Below, piece after piece: positions 26,705 through 36,250 of a stretch of DNA of 64,000 nucleotides (the stretch's first letter is position 1; each line of letters starts with the position of its first letter). The DNA lies in contig CANGEE010000001.1 in the NCBI GenBank assembly GCA_947452635.1, positions 1-64,000 of the forward strand, in the 5' to 3' direction. A program made the translations under genes and the position numbers. This DNA comes from Comamonadaceae bacterium (GTDB lineage: Bacteria; Pseudomonadota; Gammaproteobacteria; Burkholderiales; Burkholderiaceae_C). Under the pieces are notes generated by a model. That model did not search any database, had not been told where the DNA came from, and saw only the letters and a list, made by a program, of their open reading frames with translations.

Positions 26705-29425
26705 ATGTCCGCCGTACCCTCGAATCAACCGGGATTGGATCTCGACGTTCAAGAAACTCGCGAATGGATGGATGCGCTGTCCGCTGTAATTGAAAAGGAG
26801 GGCGGCGAACGCGCGCACTTCTTGTTAGAGCAGTTGCTCGAACATGCCCGTGAAAACAGCATCGACATGCCGTTCTCGGCCACCACCGGCTACGTCAACA
26901 CGATTGAACCCCAAGAAGAAGAGCGCGCGCCCGGCAATCTGGAAATCGAAGAGCGTTTGCGCGCCTACATGCGCTGGAACGCCATGGCGATGGTGGTCAA
27001 GGCCAACCGCCACAACCCCGAAGATGGTGGCGACTTGGGTGGCCACATTGGCTCCTTCGCTTCTTTGGCCAGTCTGTTTGGGGCAGGCTTTAACCATTTC
27101 TGGCACGCAGAAAGTGAAAACCATGGCGGCGATTGCCTCTACATCCAGGGCCATGTGTCGCCCGGCGTCTACGCCCGCGCCTACCTTGAAGGCCGCTTGA
27201 CCGAAGAGCAGTTGCTCAACTTCCGCCAAGAGGTCGACGGCAAAGGCTTGTCCAGTTACCCGCACCCCAAGCTGATGCCTGAGTTCTGGCAGTTCCCCAC
27301 CGTGTCCATGGGCCTGGGCCCTTTGATGGCGATTTACCAAGCGCGCTTTTTAAAGTACCTGCACGCACGCGGCATTGCCAATACCGAAAACCGCAAGGTC
27401 TGGGTGTTCTGCGGTGATGGCGAAATGGACGAGGTCGAGTCCTTGGGCGCGATTGGTTTGGCAGCGCGTGAGAACCTGGACAACTTGGTGTTCGTGGTCA
27501 ACTGCAATTTGCAGCGCTTGGACGGCCCGGTGCGTGGCAACGGCAAGATCGTTCAAGAGTTGGAAGGCGAGTTCCGTGGTTCGGGTTGGAACGTGATCAA
27601 ACTGTTGTGGGGTTCGGGCTGGGACCCTTTGCTGGCCCGCGACAAAGACGGCGCGCTGAAAAAGATCATGATGGAAACGCTGGACGGCGACTACCAAGCC
27701 ATGAAAGCCAACGACGGCGCTTATGTGCGCAAGCACTTCTTTGGGCGTGATCCACGCACCTTGGAGATGGTCTCCAAGATGTCGGACGAAGAAATTTTTG
27801 ACCTGCGCCGCGGCGGTCACGACTCCAAAAAAGTCTATGCCGCTTTCCACAAAGCCGTGCACCACAAGGGCCAGCCCACCGTGCTCTTGATCAAAACCGT
27901 CAAGGGTTTTGGCATGGGCAAATCGGGCGAAGGCAAGAACAATGTGCACCAAACCAAGAAGCTGTCGGACGAGGACATCAAAGCCTTCCGTGACCGCTTC
28001 AACATCCCGGTGCCGGACAGCGAGTTGCCCAAAATCCCGTTCTACAAGCCAGCTGACGACACCCCCGAAATGAAGTACCTGCACGAGCGCCGCAAGGCCT
28101 TGGGCGGCTATTTGCCCCACCGCCGCACCCAAGCCGACGAAAGCTTCACGGTGCCAGGCTTGGACATCTTCAAGTCGGTGATGGAGCCCACCGCCGAAGG
28201 CCGTGAAATCTCCACCACCCAAGCTTATGTGCGCTTTTTGACGCAGTTGTTGCGCGACCAGGCACTGGGCCCCCGTGTGGTGCCCATTTTGGTGGACGAA
28301 GCCCGCACTTTTGGCATGGAAGGTTTGTTCCGCCAGATCGGTATTTACAACCCTGCAGGTCAGCAGTACACCCCGGTCGACAAAGACCAGGTCATGTACT
28401 ACAAGGAAGACAAAGCCGGTCAAATCTTGCAAGAGGGCATCAACGAAGCGGGCGGCATGTCCAGCTGGATTGCGGCCGCCACCAGCTACTCCACCAGCAA
28501 CCGCATCATGGTGCCGTTCTACGTGTATTACTCGATGTTCGGCTTCCAGCGCGTGGGCGATTTGGCTTGGGCGGCCGGCGATATGCAAGCGCGTGGCTTC
28601 TTGCTCGGCGGCACCTCGGGCCGCACCACCCTGAACGGCGAAGGCCTGCAGCACGAAGACGGTCACAGCCACCTCATGGCCAACACCATCCCCAACTGCG
28701 TGTCCTACGACCCCACCTTCGCCCACGAAGTGGGCGTCATCTTGCACCATGGCTTAAAGCGCATGGTGGAAAAACAAGACAACGTCTTTTACTACCTGAC
28801 GCTGCTGAACGAAAACTACGCCATGCCCGGCCTCACACCTGGCACCGAAGCGCAGATCATCAAAGGCATGTATTTGTGCAAGCCCGGCGCCGAGACTGAC
28901 AAACGCGCCGCCGGATCTGGCAAGAACCGCGTGCAACTGCTTGGCTCGGGCACCATCTTGCGCGAATCCATTTGGGCGCAAGTCCTGCTGGCCAACGACT
29001 GGGGCATCCAAGCCGATGTCTGGAGCTGCCCCAGCTTCAACGAGTTGACCCGTGACGGTCAGGACGTTGATCGCTTCAACTTGCTGCACCCCCTGGAGAC
29101 TCCCCGTGTGTCGTTTGTGGCGCAACAACTGGCCCCGCACAGCGGCCCGGTCGTCGCCTCCACCGACTACATGAAGGCCTATGCCGAGCAGATCCGTCCT
29201 TACATTCCCAAAGGCCGTACCTACAAAGTACTGGGCACCGATGGCTTTGGCCGCAGCGACTTCCGCAGCAAACTGCGTGAGCACTTTGAGATCAACCGCC
29301 ACTACATCGTGATCGCGGCGCTCAAGGCGCTGAGCGAAGACGGTGTGTTGCCCGCGACCAAGGTGGCTGAGGCCATCACCAAGTACGGCATCAAAGTCGA
29401 CAAGATCAATCCGCTGTACGCTTAA
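26705..29425 (+). CDS. aceE: Pyruvate dehydrogenase E1 component, homodimeric type
   Basis: AceE decarboxylates pyruvate with thiamine diphosphate and hands the acetyl group to the lipoyl domains of AceF. The 906-residue length is that of the homodimeric bacterial E1. The ThDP motif begins FCGDGEMDE near residue 236 and ends in VVNCNLQRLDG; HIGSFASLASL is near the N-terminus and the C-terminal domain shows VLGTDGFGRSDFR. AAGGAG lies six bases before the ATG. It starts the aceE-aceF-lpd run. Confidence 0.99.
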   Translation: MSAVPSNQPGLDLDVQETREWMDALSAVIEKEGGERAHFLLEQLLEHARENSIDMPFSATTGYVNTIEPQEEERAPGNLEIEERLRAYMRWNAMAMVVKANRHNPEDGGDLGGHIGSFASLASLFGAGFNHFWHAESENHGGDCLYIQGHVSPGVYARAYLEGRLTEEQLLNFRQEVDGKGLSSYPHPKLMPEFWQFPTVSMGLGPLMAIYQARFLKYLHARGIANTENRKVWVFCGDGEMDEVESLGAIGLAARENLDNLVFVVNCNLQRLDGPVRGNGKIVQELEGEFRGSGWNVIKLLWGSGWDPLLARDKDGALKKIMMETLDGDYQAMKANDGAYVRKHFFGRDPRTLEMVSKMSDEEIFDLRRGGHDSKKVYAAFHKAVHHKGQPTVLLIKTVKGFGMGKSGEGKNNVHQTKKLSDEDIKAFRDRFNIPVPDSELPKIPFYKPADDTPEMKYLHERRKALGGYLPHRRTQADESFTVPGLDIFKSVMEPTAEGREISTTQAYVRFLTQLLRDQALGPRVVPILVDEARTFGMEGLFRQIGIYNPAGQQYTPVDKDQVMYYKEDKAGQILQEGINEAGGMSSWIAAATSYSTSNRIMVPFYVYYSMFGFQRVGDLAWAAGDMQARGFLLGGTSGRTTLNGEGLQHEDGHSHLMANTIPNCVSYDPTFAHEVGVILHHGLKRMVEKQDNVFYYLTLLNENYAMPGLTPGTEAQIIKGMYLCKPGAETDKRAAGSGKNRVQLLGSGTILRESIWAQVLLANDWGIQADVWSCPSFNELTRDGQDVDRFNLLHPLETPRVSFVAQQLAPHSGPVVASTDYMKAYAEQIRPYIPKGRTYKVLGTDGFGRSDFRSKLREHFEINRHYIVIAALKALSEDGVLPATKVAEAITKYGIKVDKINPLYA

Positions 29426-29487
29426 ATCTCGGGAGTAAGCAATGAACCCCCACACGCATATTCATTTGTTGCCCCCCAAGGGGGCGT

Positions 29488-29520
29488 ATGCCTCCTTTGA
29501 GGCGGCTCAGCAGGAGGCAT
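29488..29520 (+). promoter_or_regulatory. Hairpin able to mask the aceF ribosome binding site
   Basis: ATGCCTCC (29488-29495) is the exact reverse complement of GGAGGCAT (29513-29520), which contains the AGGAGG ribosome binding site of aceF, seven bases before its ATG. A rival hairpin GCCTC-CTTT-GAGGC would free the site. The gap also holds CCCCC-AA-GGGGG just upstream, reminiscent of REP-like intergenic elements of this family. Confidence 0.5.
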
Positions 29521-29524
29521 TCCC

Positions 29525-31174
29525 ATGGCACTGATAGAAGTACAAGTCCCGGACATCGGGGATTTCGACGAAGTGACCGTCATCGAGTTGATGGTCAAAG
29601 TCGGTGACACCGTGAAAGCCGAGCAGTCGCTGATCACGGTGGAGTCGGACAAAGCCTCGATGGAAATCCCATCGAGCACAGCCGGTGTGGTCAAAGAAAT
29701 GCGCGTCGCGTTGGGCGACAAGGTCAAGCAAGGCTCGATCGTCTTGGTGGTCGAAGCCGCTGGTACCGCCGCAGCACCCGTGACCGCTCTAGCCGCCGTG
29801 GCTGCGCCTGTTGCTGCACCCGTGGCGGCGACTGCCACTCCCGCACCTTCAATGTCCGCTGGCCTGGTTGAGGTGCACGTGCCTGACATTGGCGACTTCA
29901 AAGACGTGGCCGTCATCGAAGTCTTTGTCAAACCCGGCGACAGCATCAAGGTCGAGCAGTCCTTGATCACGGTGGAGTCTGACAAAGCGTCGATGGAAAT
30001 CCCATCCTCGCACGCCGGTGTGCTCAAAGAGCTCAAAGTCAAAGTCGGCGACACGGTCAACATCGGTGACTTGCTGGCCATTTTGGAAGGGGCAGTTTCT
30101 GTCGCTGCTGCACCTGTGGCTGCGGCCTCTGCTGCGGTCGTGGCCGCTGTGCCTGCCGCCGTGGCTGCGCCGACGTCGCTTGCCTCCGCCGTGGCTGGCG
30201 TCACCGCACCGGCGCACGTACCCGGCGCGCCGACTGTGGGCTTGCCGCATGCGTCCCCTTCGGTGCGCAAGTTCGCCCGCGAACTCGGCGTGCCCTTGGA
30301 AGAAATCAAAGGCAGCGGTCACAAAGGCCGTATCACCCAAGACGATGTGCAAGCCTTCACCAAGGCGGTCATGTCAGGCGCCACCCGAACCCAAGCGCAA
30401 GCGGCCAAAGCCCCAGCGGCTGCGGGCGGCGACGGCGCGGCTTTGGGCCTGATCCCCTGGCCCAAGGTCGACTTTGCCAAGTTCGGTCCCATTGAGCGCA
30501 AAGAAATGGGCCGCATCAAGAAGATCAGCGGTGCCAACCTGTTGCGCAATGCCATCATGATTCCGGCCGTCACCAACCACGACGACGCCGACATCACCGA
30601 CCTCGAAACCTTCCGCGTCTCGACCAACAAAGAGAACGAAAAATCCGGTGTCAAAGTCACCATGCTGGCGTTCTTGATCAAGGCCTGCGTGGCCGCGCTC
30701 AAGAAGTACCCCGAGTTCAACAGCTCATTGGATGGCGATGCGCTGGTCTACAAAAATTACTGGCACATCGGTTTTGCGGCCGATACGCCCAATGGTTTGA
30801 TGGTGCCGGTGATTCGCGATTGCGACAAAAAAGGCGTGCTGCAAATCAGCCAGGAAATGGGTGAGTTGGCCAAGAAAGCCCGTGACGGCAAACTCGGCCC
30901 CGCCGAAATGACGGGCGCGACCTTCACCATCTCCAGCCTGGGTGGCATTGGCGGCAAGTACTTCACGCCCATCATCAATGCGCCCGAAGTGGCCATCTTG
31001 GGTGTGTGCAAAAGCACCATGGAGCCGGTGTGGGATGGCAAGCAGTTTGTGCCGCGTCTGATGCTGCCCTTGAGCCTGACTTGGGACCACCGCGTGATCG
31101 ATGGCGCTGCAGCGGCCCGCTTCAATGCCTTCTTGGGGCAAATCCTCAGCGACTTCCGCCGCGTTTTGCTCTAA
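29525..31174 (+). CDS. aceF: Dihydrolipoyllysine-residue acetyltransferase, two lipoyl domains
   Basis: E2 core of the pyruvate dehydrogenase complex, 549 residues. Two lipoyl domains occupy about 1-77 and 115-190, with lipoylated lysines Lys43 and Lys154, both in [13 protein letters not shown]. Alanine/proline/valine-rich linkers follow each one. A peripheral-subunit-binding domain ([19 protein letters not shown]) lies near 240-275, and the catalytic domain ends with [18 protein letters not shown], which has the active-site His and Asp. AGGAGG precedes the ATG. Confidence 0.98.
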   Translation: MALIEVQVPDIGDFDEVTVIELMVKVGDTVKAEQSLITVESDKASMEIPSSTAGVVKEMRVALGDKVKQGSIVLVVEAAGTAAAPVTALAAVAAPVAAPVAATATPAPSMSAGLVEVHVPDIGDFKDVAVIEVFVKPGDSIKVEQSLITVESDKASMEIPSSHAGVLKELKVKVGDTVNIGDLLAILEGAVSVAAAPVAAASAAVVAAVPAAVAAPTSLASAVAGVTAPAHVPGAPTVGLPHASPSVRKFARELGVPLEEIKGSGHKGRITQDDVQAFTKAVMSGATRTQAQAAKAPAAAGGDGAALGLIPWPKVDFAKFGPIERKEMGRIKKISGANLLRNAIMIPAVTNHDDADITDLETFRVSTNKENEKSGVKVTMLAFLIKACVAALKKYPEFNSSLDGDALVYKNYWHIGFAADTPNGLMVPVIRDCDKKGVLQISQEMGELAKKARDGKLGPAEMTGATFTISSLGGIGGKYFTPIINAPEVAILGVCKSTMEPVWDGKQFVPRLMLPLSLTWDHRVIDGAAAARFNAFLGQILSDFRRVLL

Positions 31175-31190
31175 GCCAAAAGGAACTGAT

Positions 31191-33035
31191 ATGGCATTGA
31201 TTGATATCCAAGTTCCCGACATCGGTGACTTCGACGAAGTGGCAGTGATCGAGTTGCTGGTCCAACCGGGCGACAGCGTCAAGGCTGAGCAGTCGCTCAT
31301 CACCGTCGAGTCCGACAAGGCTTCGATGGAAATTCCATCGTCTCATGCGGGCGTGGTCAAGGAACTCAAAGTCCAGCTCGGCGACAAAGTCAAGCAAGGC
31401 TCGGTGGTCTTGGTGCTGGAAGGCGAGGGCGCTGCTACACCAGCGGCTTCGGCTTCTTCGACCAACGCGGCACCAGTGGCCATCGCGTCAGCCTCCGCCG
31501 CGCCTCCTGTTGTGGCTGCGTCACCTGTGCCTGCCCCTGCGGCCGCCAGCTTTGCGGGCTTGGCCGATATCGAGTGCGACGTGCTGGTGCTGGGCTCTGG
31601 CCCCGGCGGTTACAGCGCCGCTTTCCGCGCTGCTGACCTGGGCCTCAAAGTGGTCATGGTCGAACGCTACGCCGACTTGGGCGGTGTGTGCCTGAACGTG
31701 GGTTGCATTCCTTCCAAAGCCTTGCTGCATGTGGCGGCGGTGATGGACGAGGTCAGCCACATGGCCGACCTGGGCGTAAGCTTTGGTGAACCCCAACTGA
31801 ACATCGACAAGCTGCGCGCCCACAAAGACAAAGTGGTGGGCAAGCTGGTGGGCGGCGTGGGCAGCATGGCCAAAATGCGCAAAGTCACTGTACTGCGTGG
31901 CTATGGCAGCTTTGTGGGCAGCCACCTTTTGCAAGTGGAAGAAACCACGGGCACGGCGCAAGAAAAAACCGGCGCCAAAAAAGTGGTGGCCTTTAAAAAC
32001 GCCATCATCGCTGCCGGTAGCCAAGCGGTGCGATTGCCCTTCATGCCCAATGACCCGCGCGTGGTGGACTCCACCGGGGCGTTGCTGCTCAAAGAAGTGC
32101 CCAAGAAGATGCTGATCGTGGGCGGCGGCATCATTGGTTTGGAAATGGGCACGGTCTACAGCACCCTGGGCGCTCGCCTGGACGTGGTGGAAATGATGGA
32201 CGGCCTGATGCAAGGCGCAGACCGCGACCTGGTCAAGGTTTGGCAAAAGATGAACGCGCCGCGCTTTGACAATATCTGGCTCAAAACCAAAACCGTGGGC
32301 GCGCAAGCCACGCCGGGCGGCATCAAGGTGCAGTTTGAAGGGCTGGACGGCACCAAGAGCGAAGGCGTGTACGACCTTGTTTTGCAAGCCGTGGGCCGCA
32401 CGCCCAATGGTAAAAAAATCGCCGCCGACCAAGCCGGTGTGGCCGTGACGGACCGGGGCTTCATCAACGTGGACATCCAGATGCGCACCAACGTGCCGCA
32501 CATTTTTGCGATTGGCGACATCGTAGGCCAGCCCATGCTGGCGCATAAAGCCGTGCACGAAGCGCATGTGGCCGCCGAAGTCATTGCCGGTGAACTGCAA
32601 GGCAACAAAGAACTGGCCGCCAGCGCCTTCAACGCCCGCGTCATCCCGAGCGTGGCCTATACCGACCCCGAGGTGGCATGGGTCGGCTTGACCGAAGACC
32701 AGGCCAAGGCGCAAGGCTTCAAGATCAAAAAAGGCTTGTTCCCTTGGGCCGCCTCAGGCCGAGCCACTGCTAACGGCCGCAACGAGGGCTTCACCAAACT
32801 CTTGTTCGACGACAGCCCTGAAGCGCATGGCCACGGCAAGATCCTGGGCGGCGGCATCGTCGGCCCCAATGCGGGCGACATGTTGGGCGAAATCGCGCTG
32901 GCCATCGAGATGGGCGCTGACGCGGTGGACATTGGCAAGACGATTCACCCGCACCCTACGCTGGGGGAGAGCATCGGTTTGGCGGCCGAAGTGGCGCACG
33001 GCAGTTGCACCGATTTGCCGCCGGCGCGCAAGTAG
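31191..33035 (+). CDS. lpdA: Dihydrolipoyl dehydrogenase with N-terminal lipoyl domain (PDH type)
   Basis: E3 of the pyruvate dehydrogenase complex, 614 residues. An extra lipoyl domain (1-77, Lys43 in SDKASMEIP) precedes the flavoprotein, joined by an Ala/Ser/Pro linker (about 80-120). The FAD motif is [15 protein letters not shown], the redox disulfide Cys167/Cys172 in [14 protein letters not shown], the NAD motif [12 protein letters not shown], and the C-terminal His-Glu pair is in [10 protein letters not shown]. The start at 31191 begins [12 protein letters not shown] and follows aceF by 16 bases with AGGA upstream. Confidence 0.98.
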   Translation: MALIDIQVPDIGDFDEVAVIELLVQPGDSVKAEQSLITVESDKASMEIPSSHAGVVKELKVQLGDKVKQGSVVLVLEGEGAATPAASASSTNAAPVAIASASAAPPVVAASPVPAPAAASFAGLADIECDVLVLGSGPGGYSAAFRAADLGLKVVMVERYADLGGVCLNVGCIPSKALLHVAAVMDEVSHMADLGVSFGEPQLNIDKLRAHKDKVVGKLVGGVGSMAKMRKVTVLRGYGSFVGSHLLQVEETTGTAQEKTGAKKVVAFKNAIIAAGSQAVRLPFMPNDPRVVDSTGALLLKEVPKKMLIVGGGIIGLEMGTVYSTLGARLDVVEMMDGLMQGADRDLVKVWQKMNAPRFDNIWLKTKTVGAQATPGGIKVQFEGLDGTKSEGVYDLVLQAVGRTPNGKKIAADQAGVAVTDRGFINVDIQMRTNVPHIFAIGDIVGQPMLAHKAVHEAHVAAEVIAGELQGNKELAASAFNARVIPSVAYTDPEVAWVGLTEDQAKAQGFKIKKGLFPWAASGRATANGRNEGFTKLLFDDSPEAHGHGKILGGGIVGPNAGDMLGEIALAIEMGADAVDIGKTIHPHPTLGESIGLAAEVAHGSCTDLPPARK

Positions 33036-33056
33036 CACTGCCTCACAGCCATCACG

Positions 33057-33090
33057 ACAAAGCCCGGACTGGCCACGGTTCGGGCTTTGT
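33057..33090 (+). terminator. Intrinsic terminator of the aceE-aceF-lpd operon
   Basis: ACAAAGCCCG pairs perfectly with CGGGCTTTGT over a 14-base loop region, 21 bases past the lpd stop. A broken T-run (GCTTTT) follows. It also lies at the 3' end of the convergent NnrU-like gene. Confidence 0.75.
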
Positions 33091-33095
33091 GCTTT

Positions 33096-33716
33096 TCAAC
33101 CCAATGGCGAAACGCCCACCACCTGCGCATGCAAAACCAACGTGATCAGTGCCCAAAGACCGGCCCCCAAGACTACGGCGGTGAGCGTGGCCGATATTTT
33201 GGGTGCGCTGGCTTGCGCAGTTTCATCAGATGCCAGCACGTGCATTTCAGCACTGGCACGGTCGCGTGCACGCGCTGATTTGAAGTTCAGGACTGACCAC
33301 ATCAAAAACGATCCGAATAAAATGATGTCGGCCAAGTTACCGTTTGACAACAAATGGGCCAAGGCCCACACCTTGACCGACAACACCATCGGGTGACCCA
33401 GTCGCGCTTTGAAGTGATTCGCTGGAATGTGGGCTGCAACCAGCAAGATACTCGCAAACAACATCAGCAACACACTGATGTGGCGTGTCGCGATGGGGGG
33501 CTGCCAGATGACAAGGGGCTGCAATCGCACTTCTGCATAGCCCACAATCAGCCCATAAAAGCCCAGCAAGGACAATGCGGCGATGACCCCTTTGAAAGGT
33601 TTCTCACCCCAAGCCGCCATGGTTCGGGTGCGCCAGGGGTCAGCCAAAATTCGGATGGAATGTGCGCCTAAAAATAAAACCAAGCCCAAGATCAACCAAG
33701 TCATGAAAACGCCCAT
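33096..33716 (-). CDS. NnrU family membrane protein
   Basis: A 206-residue protein with about five or six hydrophobic segments. The N-terminal ILGLVLFLGAHSIRILADPWR and the middle GHPMVLSVKVWALAHLLSNGN resemble the NnrU/isoprenylcysteine-methyltransferase-like membrane fold. NnrU genes are linked to nitric oxide reduction in some bacteria, but no nitrogen oxide genes are here, so that role is not supported. An ATG four codons in (33704) is an equally good start. Confidence 0.8.
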   Translation of the reverse strand: MGVFMTWLILGLVLFLGAHSIRILADPWRTRTMAAWGEKPFKGVIAALSLLGFYGLIVGYAEVRLQPLVIWQPPIATRHISVLLMLFASILLVAAHIPANHFKARLGHPMVLSVKVWALAHLLSNGNLADIILFGSFLMWSVLNFKSARARDRASAEMHVLASDETAQASAPKISATLTAVVLGAGLWALITLVLHAQVVGVSPLG

Positions 33717-33871
33717 TCAATTACAGATGGTGCATTGTCTAAGAAATTGAGGCGCTCGGCTGTGGTTGCAAAACGGGGGGCGCAAACACCATCGTGGAAT
33801 TACCCACCATCACCCGAACTGCCAGGTCGGACAGCTGAAACCTCGCTAAATTCAGCCTAACGTTGCCGCTT

Positions 33872-33889
33872 TAAAAGCCTGAAGGCTTC
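33872..33889 (-). terminator. Weak terminator-like hairpin after the dioxygenase-like gene
   Basis: AAGCC, loop TTCA, GGCTT followed by TTAAA when read on the minus strand, 17 bases past the stop of the gene at 33906-34811. The stem is short, so function is uncertain. The rest of 33717-33905 shows no gene. Confidence 0.4.
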
Positions 33890-33905
33890 GTCACTCGGTT
33901 TTTTC

Positions 33906-34811
33906 TCAGTGCGGGCCCAAGTAGCATGCGGGATCGTGCCCACCCTGCGGCCCCTCATCACCCTCTTCGCTGCACAGCGCCGCCAGCAAGGCGGGGTCAA
34001 GCACCTGACCGGGCAGCAACAATTCTTCATGGGGCCAGCGCTTGACCAAGTGGCCGTTGGCCACACCGCCCGCGTGCAGGCTTTGGTAGGCGCGGCGATG
34101 CTGCATGGTCATGCCGCTGTTGGCGTTGGCAATGATTCGGCTCTCGCCCAAAGCCCAGGGTTCAAAGTAGGCATTGGCCGCTGCATCCACTTGGCGAAAG
34201 TAGGCGCGAGCACCTTCGGCGTTGCGCTTTTTACGCACGGTGCGGGTGATCAGGCCTTGTAAGTGGTCGAGCGCCGCGTCGTCCATTTGATCGAGGGCTT
34301 CAGGCTGCAAATTGAGGCTGGCCAGAGCGACGTTGGCGGCCAAGTCGGCGGGCAGCACGTGGACCATGGCTTTGACCACGTCACGGTGCGGCGCCACAGC
34401 GGTGGCCACGCCACGCGTTTGCGGCTGAATCGGGCAGCGGATTTCGACAAAGCGGGGTTTCACCGGGCCGGTGCAGCCGTCGTGATGGTAGTACTCGCCT
34501 TGGCTCAGTCGCCCCTTGCTGGAGCGCCCGCGCACATCGCGGTACGTCGGGTGCACTGTGTGCAAGTTCAGACAGACCACCAAGCCGGTGGCATCGACCA
34601 ATTGGTAAAAGGCTTCGCGCCATTTGGGCATCAGCAGGTTGTCGTGCAAATAGTCGCTGGGCTGAGGCTTGCCCTCATCGCTGAGCTCGCCTTCAAATAC
34701 CAAGACATAGGGCTTGGGCCGGCGCACGCGCCATTCCCGGTCGGCGAAGTCCAGCACCCCAGCGCAGGGGTCGGTGAGCGTGTCTGTGCAGGGCGCGGTC
34801 AATTCGGACAT
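33906..34811 (-). CDS. Uncharacterised protein, possible 2-oxoglutarate/Fe(II) dioxygenase
   Basis: A 301-residue soluble protein without signal peptide. It shows a possible iron-binding HxD (His109 and Asp111 in GEYYHHDGCTG) and a distal His-Arg-Arg at 238-240 in GMTMQHRRAYQS, which looks like the second half of the TauD/gamma-butyrobetaine dioxygenase facial triad. The spacing of about 127 residues is within the range of that superfamily. I do not recognise a named family and the substrate is unknown. It is not in an operon with either neighbour. The dioxygenase call is an inference from these motifs only. Confidence 0.6.
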   Translation of the reverse strand: MSELTAPCTDTLTDPCAGVLDFADREWRVRRPKPYVLVFEGELSDEGKPQPSDYLHDNLLMPKWREAFYQLVDATGLVVCLNLHTVHPTYRDVRGRSSKGRLSQGEYYHHDGCTGPVKPRFVEIRCPIQPQTRGVATAVAPHRDVVKAMVHVLPADLAANVALASLNLQPEALDQMDDAALDHLQGLITRTVRKKRNAEGARAYFRQVDAAANAYFEPWALGESRIIANANSGMTMQHRRAYQSLHAGGVANGHLVKRWPHEELLLPGQVLDPALLAALCSEEGDEGPQGGHDPACYLGPH

Positions 34812-35014
34812 GGTGGCGTGTTGGTTGCGGTCAAAGGCAAACAGTGGGCGGCAAGGGTGTTGATTTTAGGGCTTCGACCTGTGAGCCCCTCATGGGGTCA
34901 ATTGGGCTGTGGGTGCCTGATGGCCTCGCGGCATGACCGGCTACTCAATCGCCTTGGCGACTGAACAAAGAGGTCCTTGCGTTTGTAATCCATTTCCCAA
35001 CTACGGAGTCAAAC

Positions 35015-36250
35015 TTGAAATTCAATTTTTTAAACCCGTCTATCCGGCAATCCACATCGGCACTTTGCCTGGTTTTTTCCGGCTTGGCTTTGGCCCAAGC
35101 CCCTGCTGCCCCTCCCGCCTCGGCCATTCCGCCCACTTGGGCGCAAGGGCGCACCCCTGAACAAGTGGCTTTGAACTTGGTGCCTCATCCGCCTGGCATG
35201 ACCGCCTTGCCGGTGAGTGACATCCCGACCGACAAGCTCAAAGTGCCTGCCGGTTTCAAAGTGGAGTTGTGGGCCTCGGGCATGCCCAATGCACGCTCCA
35301 TGGTGCAAACGCCATCGGGCACTTTGTTTGTCGGCACCCGTTTCCCAGGCAATGTGTATGCCGTGGTGGACAAAGACGGCAAGCGTGAAGTCAAGACCAT
35401 TGCCAAAGGGCTGCACCGCCCCAACGGCGTCGCCTTCAAGGATGGTTCTTTGTATGTGGCCGAGTTGTCGCGCATCATCCGTTACGACAATATCGAAGCC
35501 AATTTGGACAACCCACCGGCACCCGTTGTGGTGTTTGATGCCCTGCCCAAGGACGAAGCACACGGCTGGAAGTTCATGAAGCTCAGCCCAGACGGCAACC
35601 ACCTGTACTTCCAAATTGGCACACCGGCCAACATCACGGTCCAGCCCGTCACGCACGCCGTGATCGTGCGCCTGAACCTCAAAACCAACATCTTGGAAAC
35701 CGTGGCCCAGGGCGTGCGCAACAGCGTGGGCATGGACTTTCATCCGCTCACCAAGGAGCTCTGGTTCACCAACAATGCCCGCGATTGGGTCAACGACGAT
35801 TTGCCTAATGACACCCTGAACCGGATCACCGCCAAACGCATGAACTTTGGCTACCCCTTCTGCCACCAAGGCGATCTGCTGGACCTCGAATTTGGCAAAG
35901 GCCGTTCTTGCGATGAGTTCGATAAACCGGTCTTCAAGATTGGCCCTCACGTGGCCGCTTTGGGCATGCGCTTTTACACCGGCAAGCAGTTCCCGGCCGA
36001 GTACACAAACAATATCTTCATCGCCGAACACGGTTCTTGGAACCGCACCAAGAAAAGCGGCTTTGATGTGGTGCGTGTTGCCCTCGATGCCAAAGGCAAT
36101 GTGACCAAAAAAGAAGTGTTCGTCTCCGGCTGGATTCAGGGCGATGACTTCTGGGGTCGGCCAGCCGATGTGCATGTCATGAAGGACGGCTCGATGCTGG
36201 TGTCTGACGATGTGGCCGGGGCCATCTTCCGCATCTCGCACAGCAAATGA
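35015..36250 (+). CDS. Secreted PQQ-dependent sugar dehydrogenase-like protein
   Basis: A 411-residue protein with a signal peptide (cleavage probably after LALAQA, near residue 28) and a six-bladed beta-propeller of the soluble glucose/sorbosone dehydrogenase type: GLHRPNGVAFKDGSLYVAE, GVRNSVGMDFHPLTKELWFT, NIFIAEHGSWNRTKKSG and FWGRPADVHVMKDGSMLVSDD are typical. It probably oxidises a sugar or alcohol in the periplasm. The start codon is TTG, with GGAG six bases upstream. Its stop overlaps the start of a cytochrome c gene by ATGA, which points to that cytochrome as electron acceptor. Confidence 0.87.
   Translation: MKFNFLNPSIRQSTSALCLVFSGLALAQAPAAPPASAIPPTWAQGRTPEQVALNLVPHPPGMTALPVSDIPTDKLKVPAGFKVELWASGMPNARSMVQTPSGTLFVGTRFPGNVYAVVDKDGKREVKTIAKGLHRPNGVAFKDGSLYVAELSRIIRYDNIEANLDNPPAPVVVFDALPKDEAHGWKFMKLSPDGNHLYFQIGTPANITVQPVTHAVIVRLNLKTNILETVAQGVRNSVGMDFHPLTKELWFTNNARDWVNDDLPNDTLNRITAKRMNFGYPFCHQGDLLDLEFGKGRSCDEFDKPVFKIGPHVAALGMRFYTGKQFPAEYTNNIFIAEHGSWNRTKKSGFDVVRVALDAKGNVTKKEVFVSGWIQGDDFWGRPADVHVMKDGSMLVSDDVAGAIFRISHSK

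Noticed and set aside
27350-28750. 466-residue minus-strand frame inside aceE
   Set aside because: Fully antisense to aceE and without any domain signature; long only because of the GC-rich codon pattern.
29760-30250. Repetitive Ala/Pro/Val-coding DNA in aceF as a DNA repeat or mobile element
   Set aside because: It encodes the flexible linkers between lipoyl, binding and catalytic domains, which are always low in complexity.
31521-32714. 397-residue minus-strand frame inside the PDH-type lpd gene
   Set aside because: Antisense to intact lpd, His-rich shadow composition.
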